From an uncultured Methylophilaceae bacterium (lineage in GTDB: Bacteria; Pseudomonadota; Gammaproteobacteria; Burkholderiales; Methylophilaceae), in NCBI GenBank assembly GCA_938084195.1, contig CALKDJ010000125.1, positions 1 to 8,500 on the forward strand: a stretch of DNA of 8,500 bases. The letters run 5' to 3'. Position numbers and translations under genes: made by a program. The notes below the pieces were generated by a model that did not search any database, had not been told where the DNA came from, and saw only the letters and a program-made list of their open reading frames with translations. Positions 7,039 through 8,500 of the stretch are shown in pieces (positions within the stretch are counted from its first letter, which is position 1; every line of letters begins with the position of its first letter).

Positions 7039-7812
7039 TTATTTTTTCTTTAGAATATATTCACCAAAAGTAACTTCATGATCATCAACACTTACCATTT
7101 GATGATCATAGATTGTATAACCAAGTTGTTTGATCGTGTCCAAGAGATTGGATAAACTGGAGCCTAATTTTTCCAGATGTCTAGGATGGATACTTAAAAA
7201 TAATAGAGGAGAATACTTCGTTAAAGTAGACTTGGCTCCTTGCAGAACAAGATCTTCAGCTCCCTCCACATCAATTTTAATTAATTCTGGAGAACAACCA
7301 TTCTTCATACAATATTCATCAATGGAAATCATTGGGACTGTTGTTTTCTGTAAATTATTTTGTTTTCCTGCATCAACTATTGAATTCATGGGGGAAAATC
7401 TTTTGGATTCATAAAAATCCACTGCTTCGATTTTCCGATCACCAACTAGGGTTCTCTCTACCCTGATGTTAGATATCTTGTTTAAATGAATATGTTTAGC
7501 CAGAACTTTTACATTTTGAAGCGTTGGTTCAAATGCATGCACAGTTCCCGACGGAGACACTACTCTACTCATTGGCAGTGTCGTAAGTCCCACATATGCG
7601 CCAACATCCAAAACGCACTCGAGATTCCTGCAGTTTTCAACTAATGCATCAAATGCAGCATTATGACCGGTTGACCAATTTTTAAAATCAGTAAATATAA
7701 AATCACTTATCAAGTAATATTTTCCAAAAACACTTATTTGCTTTTGTACTTTCTTGATAAAAAATATTCTTTTTAGTATTAATTTAAAAATTTGTGAAAT
7801 GATTCTTTTCAT
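7039..7812 (-). CDS. FkbM-family SAM-dependent methyltransferase
   Basis: The 257-aa protein matches the FkbM methyltransferase family, which mostly O-methylates sugars and polyketides using S-adenosylmethionine. The SAM-binding motif I is VLDVGAYVGLTTL (67-79), and HAFEP (92-96) carries the acidic residue that holds the SAM ribose. VPMISIDEY (159-167) and LIKIDVEGAE (177-186) are strongly diagnostic, and LSIHP (206-210) follows. The first 40 residues are basic and hydrophobic (several Lys/Arg with Ile/Phe), possibly a membrane-associating segment rather than a signal peptide. Its ATG overlaps the upstream glycosyltransferase stop by one base (TAATG), and no Shine-Dalgarno sequence is evident, so reinitiation is likely. 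I infer methylation of a repeat-unit sugar or of the chain end; the acceptor is unknown. Confidence 0.92.
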   Translation of the reverse strand: MKRIISQIFKLILKRIFFIKKVQKQISVFGKYYLISDFIFTDFKNWSTGHNAAFDALVENCRNLECVLDVGAYVGLTTLPMSRVVSPSGTVHAFEPTLQNVKVLAKHIHLNKISNIRVERTLVGDRKIEAVDFYESKRFSPMNSIVDAGKQNNLQKTTVPMISIDEYCMKNGCSPELIKIDVEGAEDLVLQGAKSTLTKYSPLLFLSIHPRHLEKLGSSLSNLLDTIKQLGYTIYDHQMVSVDDHEVTFGEYILKKK

Positions 7813-8500
7813 TAAGGAAAATTAATAGTCGTTTTATTCTCAACTAACTGTTGAAAGATTGAAAAAGTTCTTTGGTTTATTACCTCATGAGATGCCTCGC
7901 TTTTAATTCGTTCGGAAGAAACTTTAAGATCACGCTCCTTAAGTTCGGCACACCTCAGTATTGCCTCTGTCCATAATTCTGCATTCAGGGGGCATAAAAA
8001 ACCGTTAACTTCATGATCAACCCACTGGCAATAAGCAGACTCGCCTGCGTTTGCAACAACAGGAACTGCACAAACCATAGATTCTAACATAGTAGTACCT
8101 AAACCCTCATCAAAGGATGGTAATAATACAACATCCGCATGCTTAATGTGAGTAGAGACATCAACATATTCTGAAATAATTTTCACCCTAGAACCAAGTG
8201 AAAAGTCCTTAATTTTCTGAGTAATTGAATTGAAATATTCTTGATCCCTCATTGCATGGATGCCTTTGAGAACTAAGGGACCTGCAAGCGTAAGATGAAA
8301 CCGATCTTCGAGGTTATTCATAACTTCAATAAGAAAAAGCTGATTCTTTCGAGGTATAAACTTCCCAATGCAGACAAGTCTTATCTTATCGTTTTTATGG
8401 GGGATCTTGGAATTTGCATTATAGGCTTCAATATCTACGGGATTTGGCCTAGACCATATTTTTTTTATTCCAAGATTTCTGCACTGTTCTTGAAGTTGAT
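7812..8500 (-). CDS. GT4-family glycosyltransferase, partial (N-terminus beyond window)
   Basis: The frame is open from the window edge to the TAA at 7812-7814, giving 228 visible residues that form the C-terminal donor-binding domain of a GT-B glycosyltransferase. Near the edge it reads WSRPNPVDIEAYN, then LVCIGKFIPRKNQL and HLTLAGPL, the normal run-in of GT4 donor domains. PSFDEGLGTTMLESM (encoded around 8115-8080) gives the EX7E pair, with codons at 8108-8106 and 8084-8082. The Met codon at 8321 is internal to the fold, between the IG.F..RKNQ strand and the LAGP strand, and must not be taken as the start. The acceptor-binding N-terminal domain lies outside. It probably adds a sugar to the repeat unit and leads, with 1-nt overlap, into the FkbM gene. 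Confidence 0.92.
   Translation of the reverse strand, partial: QLQEQCRNLGIKKIWSRPNPVDIEAYNANSKIPHKNDKIRLVCIGKFIPRKNQLFLIEVMNNLEDRFHLTLAGPLVLKGIHAMRDQEYFNSITQKIKDFSLGSRVKIISEYVDVSTHIKHADVVLLPSFDEGLGTTMLESMVCAVPVVANAGESAYCQWVDHEVNGFLCPLNAELWTEAILRCAELKERDLKVSSERIKSEASHEVINQRTFSIFQQLVENKTTINFP

Noticed and set aside
7130..7414. Open frame of 94 codons on the plus strand
   Set aside because: It is antisense to the FkbM methyltransferase, with no recognisable domain or ribosome-binding context.
7812..8321. A separate short 169-aa glycosyltransferase starting at the Met codon at 8321
   Set aside because: The same frame stays open to the window edge and encodes typical GT4 donor-domain sequence (NPVDIEAYN, IGKFIPRKNQ) before that Met, so the Met is internal.
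1..8500. CRISPR array, insertion sequence, tRNA, defence or toxin-antitoxin system
   Set aside because: No spaced repeats, transposase motifs, tRNA-like sequence or defence-protein motifs were seen on either strand; all long frames belong to polysaccharide-type genes.

Overview
The window is a compact, low-G+C segment of a bacterial surface-polysaccharide locus (O-antigen, capsule or exopolysaccharide type). Every gene I can support lies on the minus strand, so transcription runs from high to low coordinates. The mix of glycosyltransferases, nucleotide-sugar enzymes, a polytopic membrane protein and an AsnB-type amidotransferase is typical of such loci in Gram-negative bacteria. I cannot name the genus: none of the proteins is diagnostic to me, and no rRNA, tRNA or housekeeping gene is present. 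Both window edges cut through genes, so the locus continues on both sides.

Upstream block (8500 to 6072, in transcription order): the C-terminal part of a GT4 glycosyltransferase, an FkbM-family methyltransferase joined by a 1-nt overlap (TAATG), and an extended SDR sugar epimerase/dehydratase 1 nt further on. These three are almost certainly co-transcribed.

A 308-bp gap (5764-6071) follows. By hand count it is only about 18% G+C. It holds no convincing gene or GC-rich terminator. It does contain a 14-bp palindrome, two very short reading frames joined by an ATGA overlap, and a plausible sigma70-like promoter for the next block.

Downstream block (5763 to 1): a DegT/DnrJ-family PLP sugar aminotransferase, a GT4 glycosyltransferase with a TTG start, an unusual GT-B-like putative glycosyltransferase, a TTG-started polytopic membrane protein (Wzy-like polymerase or GT-C-type transferase), and an AsnB-like glutamine amidotransferase that runs off the window. 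Junctions are 9 nt apart, ATGA overlap, TTGA overlap and 13-nt overlap, which indicates a translationally coupled operon.

Taken together (inference): the SDR and the DegT enzyme make or modify nucleotide sugars, one of them an amino sugar. The GT4 enzymes and the 353-aa protein assemble a repeat unit. The FkbM enzyme may O-methylate a sugar, and the AsnB homologue may amidate a sugar acid or form an amidine. The membrane protein may polymerise the unit or add a lipid-linked sugar. No flippase (Wzx), initiating phosphosugar transferase or chain-length regulator is visible. I find no defence system, CRISPR array, mobile element or RNA gene. The most novel parts are the 353-aa glycosyltransferase-like protein and its membrane-protein partner.
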